Shown here one piece after another: positions 1 through 8,825 of a stretch of 64,000 nt of DNA. The position numbers were made by a program, and so were the translations under genes. Under the pieces are notes generated by a model. That model had not been told where the DNA came from. It made no database searches and saw nothing but the letters and a program-made list of their open reading frames with translations. Position 1 is the first letter of the stretch. Each line of letters opens with the position of its first letter. Origin of the DNA: Streptomyces sp. Tu 3180 (GTDB lineage: Bacteria > Actinomycetota > Actinomycetes > Streptomycetales > Streptomycetaceae); assembly GCF_009852415.1 (NCBI RefSeq), contig NZ_WOXS01000002.1, positions 62,001 through 126,000 on the forward strand, read 5' to 3'.

Positions 1-556
1 AGTCGGCACCAGGCGCCCTGGTCGCGGAGCATGGCCCGGACCAGTTCCAGGACGTCAGGAGCTCGGGTGGCCAGCCAAAGCGCTCGCTACCACGACCGAC
101 ACGTGCAGTCATCTGCAGGCCGCCCGGGCCCAGGGTCCACAAGGTGGACGGGTCCGCCCCGCGTACGACGCCCCAGCAGCCATGAATCGCCGCCAAGGCT
201 TGTCCTCGCCCGTGCACGCCGGTCTGCGCCCGCGCTCCGCAGTAGCGCCCGTCGGCCCCCTCTCCGCACCCGCGCCATTCAGCCGTGTGCGACCGACCCA
301 CACGCGCATCCGGTGTGCGGAATGCCCGACGCATGACACGTGCGGGTGGCAAGCCCTCTCATCCCCTGGCCGCCACACTTGCGCCCCTGCCACCGTCGTC
401 AGTGAGCGGCTGTCCGCCGCCGCCCAAGTCACTGCAGCATGCCAGGAATTCACGCCATGGCCGGAAACGCCACCGCTCCTTACGTCCAGGCCGCCACCGG
501 TGACTGCCCGGCGCTGTCGCGCCGTGCATGGCCTGAAGCGGGGAAGCGGGCAGCGG
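1..556. other. no confident gene
   Basis: Open frames on both strands overlap each other here, but none has a recognisable domain, a good ribosome binding site or a consistent codon-position bias. The stretch may be the remnant of something cut by the window edge. I see no RNA gene, repeat or IS end in it. Confidence 0.5.
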
Positions 557-838
557 TCAGGAGCGCACGAGGCGTGCGATGGCGTCGCGGGCTTCCTTCA
601 GCTTGAGGTCTCCGTCTTCGCCGCCTTCGGCCACTGCGGTCCGTACGCAGGTGTCCATGTGTTCGTCGAGCATCTGCAGTGCGAAGGACTGCAGTGCGCG
701 TGTGGTGGCGGAGACCTGGGTGAGGACGTCGATGCAGTAGGTGTCTTCTTCCACCATGCGCTGCAGTCCCCGCACCTGTCCTTCGATCCGCCGGAGTCGC
801 TTGAGTACGTCTTCCTTGTGGTTGCTGTAGCTGACCAT
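557..838 (-). CDS. csoR: CsoR-family copper-sensing repressor
   Basis: The 93-residue protein is all helical and of the usual length for the CsoR/RcnR family. It shows the Cu(I)-binding triad Cys35 (in TYCIDV), His60 (in DEHMD) and Cys64, the C-H-C pattern that separates copper sensors from the nickel and persulfide sensors of the family. Copper binding is known to release the tetramer from GC-tract operators. Such operators (type ATACCCCCTAGGGGTAT) occur in front of copZ, the MFS gene at 6148 and the DUF4396 gene at 10814, and a degenerate copy lies at 933-949 upstream of csoR itself. The ATG at 838 is preceded by a purine-rich GAGAGAAAAGG. It is divergent from nothing; the next gene is on the same strand and broken. 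Confidence 0.95.
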   Translation of the reverse strand: MVSYSNHKEDVLKRLRRIEGQVRGLQRMVEEDTYCIDVLTQVSATTRALQSFALQMLDEHMDTCVRTAVAEGGEDGDLKLKEARDAIARLVRS

Positions 839-932
839 CGCCTTTTCTCTCGTGTCTTGTCGAGTATCTCGCCGTGGGCGGTTGCCCCCCGCGTTTCAGG
901 CAGGTCTTCGCTCTGTGAACGAGCTACTCAGC

Positions 933-949
933 ATACCCCCTGCCCGTAT
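933..949. promoter_or_regulatory. degenerate CsoR operator upstream of csoR
   Basis: The sequence ATACCCCCTGCCCGTAT keeps the outer ATAC/GTAT arms and the C-tract of the other operators in this window, but its right half has CCC where GGG is expected. It lies about 95 bp upstream of the csoR start, so weak autoregulation is plausible. This is inferred from similarity to the six better sites. Confidence 0.5.
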
Positions 950-1038
950 GCCGAGCCGCGCCGATCGGCAGAGATGGCATGCCCTGGGCCGGGCATCCGG
1001 ACTGGACGGGCCCGCATTGCCGGTGCTCGCCCGATGGA

Positions 1039-1997
1039 TCAATGTTGGTGATCGTCGCGCTCCTCGCCATCTTCCGGTTCCGGTGCGCTAGCGGTTCGGT
1101 CGGTCTGGACGGTGAAGGCTGCGGTGCGGACGGTGCCGTTGTGCTGGAAGTCCAGGAAGAGGCGGTAAGTGCCCGTACTGGGTGCGGCGGCGGTGAAGGA
1201 GATGGCAGGGCCGGGCTTGGTGGTGCCGTCGCCGGGTTCGCCGTTGGGGTGGACGTGAAGGTAGGCGAGGTCGCCGGTGCGCAGGGCGACCAGATGGCCG
1301 TAGGCGCCGAGGTAGGGCTGAAGATCAGTGACCGGGCGGCCGTCCCGGTTGACGGTGAGGGTCAGTTCCGTTGCCTCGCCGGGGGTCAGGTCGCCGTCAA
1401 GGGTGACGGTGTAGCCGTCGACGGTGGTGGTGGCGGCGGGTTCGGACAGGTCGGGGGCCTTGTAGGAGCCGGGGGCTGCGAGGTCTGCGCCCAGGGTGAG
1501 GTTGGTGGCGTTTTCGGTGGCGGGGGCGAAGTCGGCGAAGACGCGATAGGAGCCGGCGGCGGGCAGGGTGACGGGGGTGCTCCAGGTACCGTCGGCTGCC
1601 CTGGTGGGGTGCAGGTGCCGGTAGGTGAGCAGGTCGCGGGAGGCGAGGATGAGGTGCAGTTCCTTGCCGTGCTCGCGGCGGTAGGTGGTGACCTGTCGTC
1701 CCTCCTGGTCGCGGATGGCGAAGCGGAGCTCGTTCTTCTCTCCCGCGGTCAGGCGGGGGTCTTCAGGTCGAGGGTGTATCCGGCCTGGGAGACCTGCAGG
1801 CCTGCGGGCGTTGTGTCCGCGTGGCCGCTGTGCCCGCCGGCGTTGTGGTCGAGGGCCGCCGGCCGGTTGTGCTCGGCGTGGGCTGCGGGCTCCGAGTCGG
1901 AGGCGAGGGGGCCGGTGGCCGCGCCCACACCGTAGGCGGCGGCGAAGGTCGCCGCGACGGCGGTGGTGAAAGCAGTGATCCTGACGCCGGTGTTCAT
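1039..1997 (-). pseudogene. secreted copper-linked protein, one-base frameshift
   Basis: The chosen start is the ATG at 1997, preceded by GAAAGGG; a longer frame would run through the CsoR operators. An N-terminal signal peptide or anchor (TTAVAATFAAAYGVGAA) is followed by a His-rich linker, then a stop after about 83 codons at 1749. One base shifted, the same strand continues without a stop for about 235 codons to 1039, with two Ig-like halves, each holding HLHP- or HVHP-type histidine motifs (RHLHP, YLHVHPNGEP). The break falls at a run of five Cs (on this strand) where six would restore the frame, at about 1750-1756. Proteins of this layout accompany actinobacterial copper ATPases. It is divergent from copZ across three CsoR operators. 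The change may be a real mutation or a homopolymer error. Confidence 0.75.
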
Positions 1998-2051
1998 GAC
2001 GGGCCCTTTCTCGGCGGTGCCGTCGCCTTCCTTGGCAGACACCCCGACTAT

Positions 2052-2068
2052 ATACCCCCTAGGGGTAT
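2052..2068. promoter_or_regulatory. CsoR operator 1 (perfect core)
   Basis: ATACCCCCTAGGGGTAT is the best-conserved member of a set of palindromic C/G-tract sites and matches the known CsoR operator pattern. It sits about 55 bp upstream of the secreted-protein start at 1997 and 111 bp upstream of copZ. Confidence 0.85.
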
Positions 2069-2098
2069 GTGCAAGCGGTCTGGAGATGTTTGCCAAAT

Positions 2099-2115
2099 AT
2101 ACCCTGAGGGGGTAT
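2099..2115. promoter_or_regulatory. CsoR operator 2
   Basis: ATACCCTGAGGGGGTAT is a variant of the same palindrome. It lies between the divergent secreted-protein gene and copZ, 31 bp from operator 1. Confidence 0.8.
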
Positions 2116-2132
2116 ACCTAGTGGCGCCAGAG

Positions 2133-2149
2133 GTACCCCCCTGGGGTAC
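2133..2149. promoter_or_regulatory. CsoR operator 3
   Basis: GTACCCCCCTGGGGTAC keeps the C-tract/G-tract dyad with GTAC ends. It lies 30 bp upstream of the copZ ATG, which suggests it overlaps the copZ promoter or start of transcription. Confidence 0.75.
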
Positions 2150-2178
2150 ACCAGTGATCGCATCCTCCGGGAGGAACC

Positions 2179-2457
2179 ATGTCCTGCTGCACCCCCGACG
2201 GCAGCTGCTCCACCAACACCGCCGCGACCGAGGCCACCGAGGGCACCACCACCGTCTACAACGTCTCCGGAATGACGTGCGGGCACTGCAAGGCCACGCT
2301 CACCAAGGAGATCGGCGCTCTGGACGGCGTTCTGGCCGTCGACGTCGACCTGGAGAGCGGCCAGGTCGCCGTCACCAGCTCCGGTGAGCCCGACGACGTG
2401 CTGCTGGCGAAGGTCGTCGACGAGGCCGGCTACGAGCTCGCCGGCCGCGCGGCCTGA
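2179..2457 (+). CDS. copZ: CopZ-like copper chaperone
   Basis: The 92-residue cytosolic protein has one heavy-metal-associated (HMA) domain covering about residues 24-92. The MTCGHC motif puts the Cu(I)-binding pair at Cys34 and Cys37. Unlike most CopZ proteins it has a 22-residue N-terminal extension with three more cysteines (3, 4 and 10), which could take part in metal binding or transfer. The start is set by GGGAGGAACC just before the ATG. It lies 82 bp upstream of copA in the same direction, the usual arrangement for a chaperone that hands copper to the exporting ATPase. Control by CsoR is indicated by the three operators upstream. Confidence 0.93.
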   Translation: MSCCTPDGSCSTNTAATEATEGTTTVYNVSGMTCGHCKATLTKEIGALDGVLAVDVDLESGQVAVTSSGEPDDVLLAKVVDEAGYELAGRAA

Positions 2458-2539
2458 AAGCTCCGCCTGTCTGCCGGGCTCGCCCGCGGGCCCGGCTCCT
2501 TTCTTCCCCTCTTCCACCCACCCCGTCCGAGGAGCAGTG

Positions 2540-4810
2540 ATGGCTACTACGGTCCCCGACACAACCGAGGTCGAACTCGCGATCGGCGGCATGACCTGCG
2601 CCTCGTGCGCCGCCCGGATCGAGAAGAAACTGAACCGGATGGACGGAGTCGAGGCCACCGTCAACTACGCCACCGAGAAGGCCAAGGTCACCTTCCGCCC
2701 CGACCTGGACGTCGCGGACCTGATCGCCACGGTGGAGGCCACCGGCTACACCGCCCGCAAGCCGGAACCGGACCCCACGCCCGGCGCGACCGGTGACGGC
2801 CGAGACGGCGGACCGGGCCAGGAGACGCAAGGCGATGAGCTACGGCCGCTGCGGCAGCGGCTGGTCACGGCCGTGGTGCTCGCCGTCCCGGTCATCGCGA
2901 TGGCGATGGTGCCGGCCTGGCAATTCGAGTACTGGCAGTGGCTCTCCCTCACCCTGGCCGCCCCGGTCGTCACTTACGCCGCCTGGCCTTTCCACCGCGC
3001 TGCGTTCACCAACGCGCGGCACGGCGCGGCCACCATGGACACCCTCATCTCCGTCGGTACCTCGGCGGCGTTCCTGTGGTCGCTGTGGGCGCTGTTCTTC
3101 GGCACCGCTGGCACCCCCGGCATGACTCACCCCTTCGAGCTGACCATCGCCCGCACGGACGGCGCCGGGAACATCTACCTCGAGGCCGCCGCCGGTGTCA
3201 CCGCCTTCATCCTGGCCGGCCGCTACTTCGAGGCCCGCTCCAAGCGCAAGGCCGGCGCCGCTCTGCAAGCCCTGCTCCAGCTGGGCGCGAAGGACGTCAC
3301 CGTGCTGCGCGGCGGCCGGGAGGAGCAGATCGCGGTGGGCGAACTGAAGGTGGGTGACCGGTTCCTGGTCCGGCCGGGCGAGAAGATCGCCACCGACGGC
3401 ACGGTCGTCGAGGGCGCCTCCGCCGTCGACGCCTCGATGCTCACCGGCGAGTCCGTGCCCGTCGAGGTGGGCGTCGGGGACGCCGTCACGGGGGCGACCG
3501 TGAACGCCGGCGGTCGTCTGGTCGTCGAGGCCACCCGGGTGGGCGCCGACACCCAGCTCGCCCGGATAGCCAAGCTGGTCGAGGATGCGCAGAACGGCAA
3601 GGCTGCAGCCCAGCGGCTCGCCGACAAGATCTCCGGCGTCTTCGTGCCCGTCGTCATCGCCCTGGCCCTGGGCACTCTGGGCTTCTGGCTCGGCAACGGC
3701 GCCGGACTGACGGCCGCGTTCACCGCCGCCGTGGCGGTCCTGATCATCGCCTGCCCCTGCGCCCTGGGCCTGGCCACGCCGACCGCGCTGATGGTCGGCA
3801 CCGGGCGCGGCGCCCAGCTCGGCATCCTCATCAAGGGCCCGGAGGTCCTGGAGTCCACCCGCCGCGTCGACACCGTCGTCCTGGACAAGACCGGCACCGT
3901 CACCACTGGACGGATGACCCTGCTGGCCGTGCACACCGCCGAGGGCATCGACGAGGACGAGGTGCTGCGCCTGGCGGGGGCCTTGGAGCACGCTTCGGAG
4001 CACCCGATCGCTCAGGCGGTGGCTGCGGGCGCCGCCGAGCGGGTCGGTGCCCTTCCGACGCCGGAGGACTTCGCCAACGTGCCCGGACTGGGCGTCCAGG
4101 GTGTGGTCGAGGGCCGCGCGGTCCTGGTGGGCCGGACCAAGCTGCTCGCCGAGTGGTCCCTGGAGCTGCCGACCGAACTGACGCGCGCCAAGGCGGACGC
4201 CGAGGCCGCGGGCCGTACCGCGATCGCGGTCGCCTGGGACGGTGAAGCGCGCGCGGTGCTCGAGGTCGCCGACGCGGTCAAGGACACCAGCGGCGAAGCG
4301 ATCACCCGTCTTCGGGCCCTGGGCCTGACGCCGATCCTGCTGACCGGGGACAACAAGGCCGTCGCCGAGGCGGTGGCCGCGGAGGTCGGCATCGACGAGG
4401 TGATCGCCGAGGTCATGCCGCAGGACAAGGTCGACGTCGTCAGGCGCCTGCAGGACGAGGGCCGTTCGGTGGCGATGGTCGGTGACGGCGTCAACGACGC
4501 TGCAGCCCTCGCCCAGGCCGACCTCGGACTGGCCATGGGCACCGGCACCGACGCCGCCATCGAGGCCGGCGACCTGACCCTGGTCCGCGGTGACCTGCGC
4601 GCCGCCGCCGACGCCATCCGCCTGGCCCGCAAGACGCTCGGCACCATCAAGTCCAACCTGTTCTGGGCCTTCGCCTACAACGTCGCCGCCCTGCCGCTCG
4701 CCGCGGCCGGACTGCTCAACCCGATGATCGCCGGCGCCGCAATGGCGTTCTCCTCGGTCTTCGTCGTCGGCAACAGCCTGCGCCTGCGAGGCTTCAAGGC
4801 CGCAAGCTGA
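2540..4810 (+). CDS. copA: Cu(I)-exporting P1B-type ATPase CopA
   Basis: The 756-residue integral membrane ATPase pumps Cu(I) out of the cell. In order it shows an N-terminal HMA domain (MTCASC, Cys20 and Cys23), transmembrane helices, the actuator loop with TGES, the CPC metal site (Cys405-Pro-Cys407, in [12 protein letters not shown]), the phosphorylation motif DKTGT (Asp449), the SEHPIA histidine-proline motif of P1B pumps, TGDN and [10 protein letters not shown]. The ATG at 2540 follows GAGGAG with good spacing; frames reaching further upstream have no signal. It forms an operon with copZ and is followed by a hairpin at 4832-4862. No key residue is missing. Confidence 0.97.
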   Translation: MATTVPDTTEVELAIGGMTCASCAARIEKKLNRMDGVEATVNYATEKAKVTFRPDLDVADLIATVEATGYTARKPEPDPTPGATGDGRDGGPGQETQGDELRPLRQRLVTAVVLAVPVIAMAMVPAWQFEYWQWLSLTLAAPVVTYAAWPFHRAAFTNARHGAATMDTLISVGTSAAFLWSLWALFFGTAGTPGMTHPFELTIARTDGAGNIYLEAAAGVTAFILAGRYFEARSKRKAGAALQALLQLGAKDVTVLRGGREEQIAVGELKVGDRFLVRPGEKIATDGTVVEGASAVDASMLTGESVPVEVGVGDAVTGATVNAGGRLVVEATRVGADTQLARIAKLVEDAQNGKAAAQRLADKISGVFVPVVIALALGTLGFWLGNGAGLTAAFTAAVAVLIIACPCALGLATPTALMVGTGRGAQLGILIKGPEVLESTRRVDTVVLDKTGTVTTGRMTLLAVHTAEGIDEDEVLRLAGALEHASEHPIAQAVAAGAAERVGALPTPEDFANVPGLGVQGVVEGRAVLVGRTKLLAEWSLELPTELTRAKADAEAAGRTAIAVAWDGEARAVLEVADAVKDTSGEAITRLRALGLTPILLTGDNKAVAEAVAAEVGIDEVIAEVMPQDKVDVVRRLQDEGRSVAMVGDGVNDAAALAQADLGLAMGTGTDAAIEAGDLTLVRGDLRAAADAIRLARKTLGTIKSNLFWAFAYNVAALPLAAAGLLNPMIAGAAMAFSSVFVVGNSLRLRGFKAAS

Positions 4811-4831
4811 CACCTGCCCGCGCAGTACGGA

Positions 4832-4862
4832 CGAGGGGCGGACCCACCGGGCCCGCCCCTCG
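4832..4862 (+). terminator. hairpin after copA
   Basis: CGAGGGGCGG pairs with CCGCCCCTCG over an 11-base loop, 22 bp after the copA stop. It lacks a T-run, as is common for Streptomyces terminators. Confidence 0.6.
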
Positions 4863-4922
4863 TTCCCTTGTCACGGCTCCCGCTCGGAAAGGCAGCCGTT
4901 CCTGGCACACGAGGAAGGCCGC

Positions 4923-5747
4923 ATGCGCGACTTCGTCTACCGCGGCAGCGACGGCTGCCGGCTGCACGCCACGGCCCTGGGGCAAGGACCGGAACTGGTC
5001 CTGCTGCACGGCGGTGGCCCGGACCGCTACAGCCTGCTGCCGTTGGCCCGCCGGCTCGCTGACGGCTTCACCGTCGTGCTGCCGGACATCCGCGGTTACG
5101 GCCGCTCGGTGTGCACCGACCCGGACCGGCACACCTGGGCCCAGTACACCGACGATGTCGACGCCCTGCTGGACCACCTCGAACTGCGCCAGGCAGCGCT
5201 GGGCGGCACGGGCCTGGGCGGCACCATCACGCTGCGGGCAGCCGCCGCCCACCCGGAGCGCATCCGTGCCGCCGTCGTCATCAGCATGGAAGACGTAGAG
5301 GACGACGCCGCAAAAGAGGCCGAGACCGCCATGCTCGAGGCATTCGCCGCCCGCGTCCGAGAACAGGGCATTCGCGCAGCCGGGGAGCCCGTCCTGCCGA
5401 CGCTGGCCCCCGTCATCGGCTCCCTGGTGCGCGATGCCATCCGCCGCTCAAGCCCGGCCGGCATCGCCGCCGCCTGCGCCATCGGCCGGGACCGGGCGTT
5501 CACGCAGGTCAACGAGCTGGCCGCAATCACCGTGCCCACCCTGGCGATTCCGGGGTCCGACACCCGTCATCCCGCAGCCCTGGCCGCTCAAGCCGCCCGC
5601 ACCCTGCCCCGCGGCCACCTCGCCGGAGTCTCCCTGCCCGCCGCCCTGGAAACCGCAGCCGACCTGGCCCACACCCTGGCTCCGGCTGTCCGGGACTTCC
5701 TCGCCGCCCAGTTGCCTGCCACCCCGGGCCGGCCGAGCACCCAGTGA
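4923..5747 (+). CDS. alpha/beta hydrolase-fold protein, nucleophile replaced
   Basis: The 274-residue protein has the alpha/beta hydrolase layout: an LLHGGGPD oxyanion loop near residue 30, the PDIRGYGRS segment, and late acidic (GSDTRHP) and histidine (RGHLAG) elements in the expected order. The nucleophile elbow, normally G-x-S-x-G, reads GTGLGG, so the catalytic serine is Gly. The acid and His of a triad appear to remain. It may therefore be a non-hydrolytic binding protein, or use another mechanism; substrate unknown. The ATG at 4923 follows a GGAAGG-type site. It lies 60 bp beyond the copA hairpin and upstream of the next CsoR operators, so it may be expressed by read-through from copA. 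Confidence 0.8.
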   Translation: MRDFVYRGSDGCRLHATALGQGPELVLLHGGGPDRYSLLPLARRLADGFTVVLPDIRGYGRSVCTDPDRHTWAQYTDDVDALLDHLELRQAALGGTGLGGTITLRAAAAHPERIRAAVVISMEDVEDDAAKEAETAMLEAFAARVREQGIRAAGEPVLPTLAPVIGSLVRDAIRRSSPAGIAAACAIGRDRAFTQVNELAAITVPTLAIPGSDTRHPAALAAQAARTLPRGHLAGVSLPAALETAADLAHTLAPAVRDFLAAQLPATPGRPSTQ

Positions 5748-6065
5748 TCCCTCCTCTTTGCCCCCTCGCCCCCAGCCGTGCGCCTTGAGGCCGGGGCCAG
5801 CCCGCCCTGAGCAAAGGTACGCGGCTGCGCCGGAACAGGCGGCCCAGGCCATGAACCCCGGCACTGCCTCGAGGGCTTGAGCCGCCCTTGGCTGTGATCT
5901 CAGTCGGGCCCGGTACTGCGGCCGGTACCGGCTGCGGCGCACTTCGGAACGGCGATCGCTGCCCCATCCATGCGTTGTTGCCTGATGGCGGTCGTGCCGC
6001 TCCTCCCCAGGACAGCGGCGTCTCGGCGTACCGGTGCCGCAGCTTGCCCGCACGAACCCTCTTGC

Positions 6066-6082
6066 ATACCCCCTAGGGGTAT
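6066..6082. promoter_or_regulatory. CsoR operator 4
   Basis: ATACCCCCTAGGGGTAT is identical to operator 1. It lies 66 bp upstream of the MFS start at 6148. Confidence 0.85.
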
Positions 6083-6101
6083 GTTATGGTCCCGAAGCCA
6101 G

Positions 6102-6118
6102 ATACCTCTGGGGGGTAT
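6102..6118. promoter_or_regulatory. CsoR operator 5
   Basis: ATACCTCTGGGGGGTAT is a variant of the palindrome, 36 bp downstream of operator 4 (centre to centre) and 30 bp before the MFS start, the same paired layout as in front of copZ. Confidence 0.8.
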
Positions 6119-6147
6119 ATTCGGTCGACTCTGGAAAGGGGAAGGCA

Positions 6148-7593
6148 ATGCCAACCGTCAGCCCCAAGCGCTGGTGGGCGCTCGCCGTGCTCGCCACCGC
6201 CCAGTTCATGGTGATCATGGACACCTCAATCATCGGAGTAGCGCTCCCGGAGATGCAGAAGGACCTCGGCTTCTCGCAGGGCGAGCTGCAGTGGGTCTTC
6301 AACGCCTACGTCATCGCCTTCGGCGGCCTGCTCCTGCTCGGCGGGCGTCTGTCCGACCTGCTCGGCGCACGCCGCGTGTTCACCGCCGGCTGGACCGTAC
6401 TGATCGGCGGATCGATCGTCGCGGCGGCCGCGCAGACCGCGTGGGTGGAGGTCGCCGGCCGCGCCGTCCAGGGCGTCGGCGGCGCATTGATCGCCCCGGC
6501 GGCGATGACGCTGCTGATGACGCTGTTCGCCCACGATCCGAAGGAACTGGGCAAGGCCATGGCCCTCTACGGTGCGGCGGCTCCGGCCGGCGGCACCGCG
6601 GGCGTCTTCCTGGGCGGCGTGTTCACCGAATGGCTCAGCTGGCCCTGGGTGTTCATCATCTACATCCCCATCGGTGCCGCCACGCTCGCCGCGACCAAGC
6701 TGCTCCCGGCCGTCGCCCCCCGTCGTGGAGCGATCGACGTGCTCGGCGCAGCGGCCGTCACCGCCGGTCTCGCGCTCACGGTGTTCGCCGTGGTCCGCGC
6801 TCCCGAGATCGGCTGGGGCGCCACGCAGACCGTGCTCGAACTCATCGGCGCCGCCGCCCTGCTCGTGCTGTTCTTCGTCCTGCAGAAGACGGTGCGCCAG
6901 CCGCTGATGCCACTGGGCATCTGGCGCGTTCCCCGGCTCGGCTCGGCCAACCTGGCCATGACGCTGCTGGGCGCCGCGTGGATCCCCATGTGGTACTTCC
7001 TCAACCTCTACCTTCAGCAGGTCCTCGGCTACGGAGCCTTCGCCTCCGGTGCGGCGCTGTTGCCGATGACGCTGCTGCTCATGGTCTTCATGACCGCGAT
7101 CACAGCCCGGCTGCTGGCCCACCTGGGCGCCAAGCCGCTGATCGGCGGCGGACTGCTCGTTCTCGCGGCTGGCCTGCTGTGGCTGTCGGCCGTCGAGCCG
7201 AGCGGCTCCTTCGTCGTCGACGTACTGCCCGCCTCGCTGGTGGCCGCCCTCGGCATGTCACTGGCGTACATCCCGGCCATGATGGCGGCCATGTCCGGCG
7301 CCCCGGCCGAGCAGGCCGGCCTGGCCTCCGGCATCGTCAACACCACCTACCAGATCGGCTCGGCCCTCGGCCTGGCCGCCCTCACGGCCCTGGCCACCTC
7401 CCAGGGCGCAGGCAAGCTCGGTGACCTGCCCGCCCTGACCGAGGGCTTCAGCGCGGCCTTCACCGCGGCCGCCGCCATCGCCGCCGCCGGCGGACTCATC
7501 ACCCTCCTGGCGATGCGCACCGACAAGGCAGCGGCCGCCGGTGCGCAGCAGGTCGGCGAGCACAGTACGCCGGGCGAGAAGGCCGGGGTGTGA
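6148..7593 (+). CDS. DHA2-family MFS exporter under CsoR control
   Basis: The 481-residue integral membrane protein has the 14-helix pattern of the DHA2 (EmrB/QacA) drug:H+ antiporters. Helix 1 contains MVIMDTSIIGVALP, with the acidic residue typical of this family, and the loop after helix 2 carries GGRLSDLLGARR, motif A. The start at 6148 follows GGAAAGGGGAAGG; a longer frame would run through both CsoR operators. Members usually export drugs or metabolites, but the two operators tie this copy to copper stress. It might export a copper chelate, a thiol or a compound made toxic by copper. The substrate cannot be read from the sequence. A long hairpin follows. Confidence 0.9.
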   Translation: MPTVSPKRWWALAVLATAQFMVIMDTSIIGVALPEMQKDLGFSQGELQWVFNAYVIAFGGLLLLGGRLSDLLGARRVFTAGWTVLIGGSIVAAAAQTAWVEVAGRAVQGVGGALIAPAAMTLLMTLFAHDPKELGKAMALYGAAAPAGGTAGVFLGGVFTEWLSWPWVFIIYIPIGAATLAATKLLPAVAPRRGAIDVLGAAAVTAGLALTVFAVVRAPEIGWGATQTVLELIGAAALLVLFFVLQKTVRQPLMPLGIWRVPRLGSANLAMTLLGAAWIPMWYFLNLYLQQVLGYGAFASGAALLPMTLLLMVFMTAITARLLAHLGAKPLIGGGLLVLAAGLLWLSAVEPSGSFVVDVLPASLVAALGMSLAYIPAMMAAMSGAPAEQAGLASGIVNTTYQIGSALGLAALTALATSQGAGKLGDLPALTEGFSAAFTAAAAIAAAGGLITLLAMRTDKAAAAGAQQVGEHSTPGEKAGV

Positions 7594-7630
7594 GTCATGG
7601 GCTGTGAAATCACGCAGGAACGATGTCGCG

Positions 7631-7679
7631 GCCGGCGGTCCGCCAGATCCTCGCTCCCCGGATCTGGCGGACCGCCGGC
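7631..7679 (+). terminator. strong hairpin after the MFS gene
   Basis: A perfect 20-bp stem (7631-7650 with 7660-7679) closes a 9-base loop 37 bp after the MFS stop. There is no T-run. Confidence 0.75.
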
Positions 7680-8014
7680 GCCTGTCCCCACCACGACCTC
7701 CAGCGCGCCATCCAGGGAGGGGCATTCGCCCGTGGCCACACAGTCATGGACCGGCACGATCCGCCGGGCAGCAGGCCACCCGGCCGTCAAGACGGCGGCC
7801 GCCGCACTGCTCAAGGCCGTGGCCTCCCATCTCACGCACCAGGGCACCGACCGTCCCTCTTGCACGGAAGCGTGCACCCGGCCCCGCGCTCGTAACGGCC
7901 GCTGCTGAGGGTGCTGTAGGCGCACACGCCTGTCCACCCGCTCCCGCCTTGGGGTACAAACCAGTCCTCGCGCTACGGCTTGAACCAGGGATCGGCGTGT
8001 GGAAGTGGGAGGTT
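7680..8014. other. no gene seen
   Basis: The short frames here overlap on both strands and have no ribosome binding site or domain. I see no repeat or RNA gene. Confidence 0.5.
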
Positions 8015-8647
8015 CTAGCGGCGCTTGGTGGCCCTGCGGTGAGCGGCGAAGCCGCCCAGTACGGCTGTCTTCAGCACAAGCAACGCAAGGAGAGCGCCGA
8101 CGGCCCCTCCGGTCCAGCTCCAGTTCGCCGCCAGAACGCTCGCTAGCCCGAAGTGTGCGGCGAGGACGAGCACCACGGCGGCAAGACCGAGCAGCTTCAG
8201 ATGCCGGCTCCGGCCGCTGGTCGGCTCTGCTGATGTCCCGGCCACGTCGGCTGTGCCGGAGCCGTCCGGTTCCGCGTGCGGTCCGGGCTGCCAGCTCACC
8301 TGCAGTCCGTCGCGCCGGCCGAAGCGCTCCAGGTGCCCGGTCACAAGATCCTGAAGGCGCCGGAGATTCTCCTCGCTCGGGGCCTGCACCCGCAGTACCA
8401 GGGCCCCCGGGGCGCTGTGCAGAGCGATCGTGCCCCAGGGGAGGCTGACGTTGCCTTCGGTTTCAGACCAGTCGACCCGGGCTTGTTCCGCCACCTCCCG
8501 CATCGCCTGGAGCGTCTGCGTGTCCTCACCAAGGTGGGCGCGGGGACGGTGACCGAGATGCCGTCCCTTGCGGGCGAAGTGCTTGCAGAGCTGGACGAGG
8601 TACCGGCTCGGACGGTCGGTTGCGACGTGAGCCTCGGTGCTCGGCAT
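8015..8647 (-). CDS. DUF2218 protein with C-terminal membrane anchor
   Basis: The 210-residue protein starts with a DUF2218 domain (about residues 1-100), recognised from EAHVATDRPSRYLVQLCKHF and the later GTIAL and GALVLRVQA segments. The domain's function is unknown, and it is often found near metal or siderophore genes. After a polar linker (about 115-145) two hydrophobic segments (about 150-170 and 178-198) and a basic tail (HRRATKRR) predict a membrane-anchored form with the domain probably in the cytoplasm. The ATG at 8647 follows GAAGGA. It is divergent from a TetR regulator across a 15-bp palindrome, so that regulator probably controls it. Confidence 0.85.
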   Translation of the reverse strand: MPSTEAHVATDRPSRYLVQLCKHFARKGRHLGHRPRAHLGEDTQTLQAMREVAEQARVDWSETEGNVSLPWGTIALHSAPGALVLRVQAPSEENLRRLQDLVTGHLERFGRRDGLQVSWQPGPHAEPDGSGTADVAGTSAEPTSGRSRHLKLLGLAAVVLVLAAHFGLASVLAANWSWTGGAVGALLALLVLKTAVLGGFAAHRRATKRR

Positions 8648-8764
8648 GGCGTTTCCTTCACGAGGGACGGATCAAGCGGAACAAGGACGCGAGCCGGTCG
8701 GGCGGTGCAAGGCCGCCCGTTCCGCCGCGACGGTGGCCGGGATCGCAACCCCGCCAGAATTATC

Positions 8765-8779
8765 GAGACACTGTGTCTC
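8765..8779. promoter_or_regulatory. TetR-type operator between DUF2218 and TetR genes
   Basis: GAGACACTGTGTCTC is a perfect palindrome with a single central base, 61 bp upstream of the TetR GTG and 117 bp upstream of the DUF2218 start. Position and symmetry fit a TetR dimer site; the assignment is inference. Confidence 0.7.
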
Positions 8780-8825
8780 TGTCAATGCAGAGTGTCGTGG
8801 ACTGGGCGGACCGTATGCTGAGGTC

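Larger units (their letters stand above)
5748..6147. other. intergenic region before the MFS gene
   Basis: The first 300 bases show no supported gene on either strand. The last 90 bases hold two CsoR operators and the MFS ribosome binding site GGAAAGGGGAAGG. Confidence 0.6.

Noticed and set aside
1..556. Several overlapping arginine-rich frames that could be called hypothetical genes
   Set aside because: They overlap on both strands with no ribosome site or domain, as expected for chance frames in high-GC DNA.
2840..4813. A 657-codon frame on the strand opposite copA
   Set aside because: It is the antisense shadow of copA; similar long shadows lie opposite kdpA-D and chrA.
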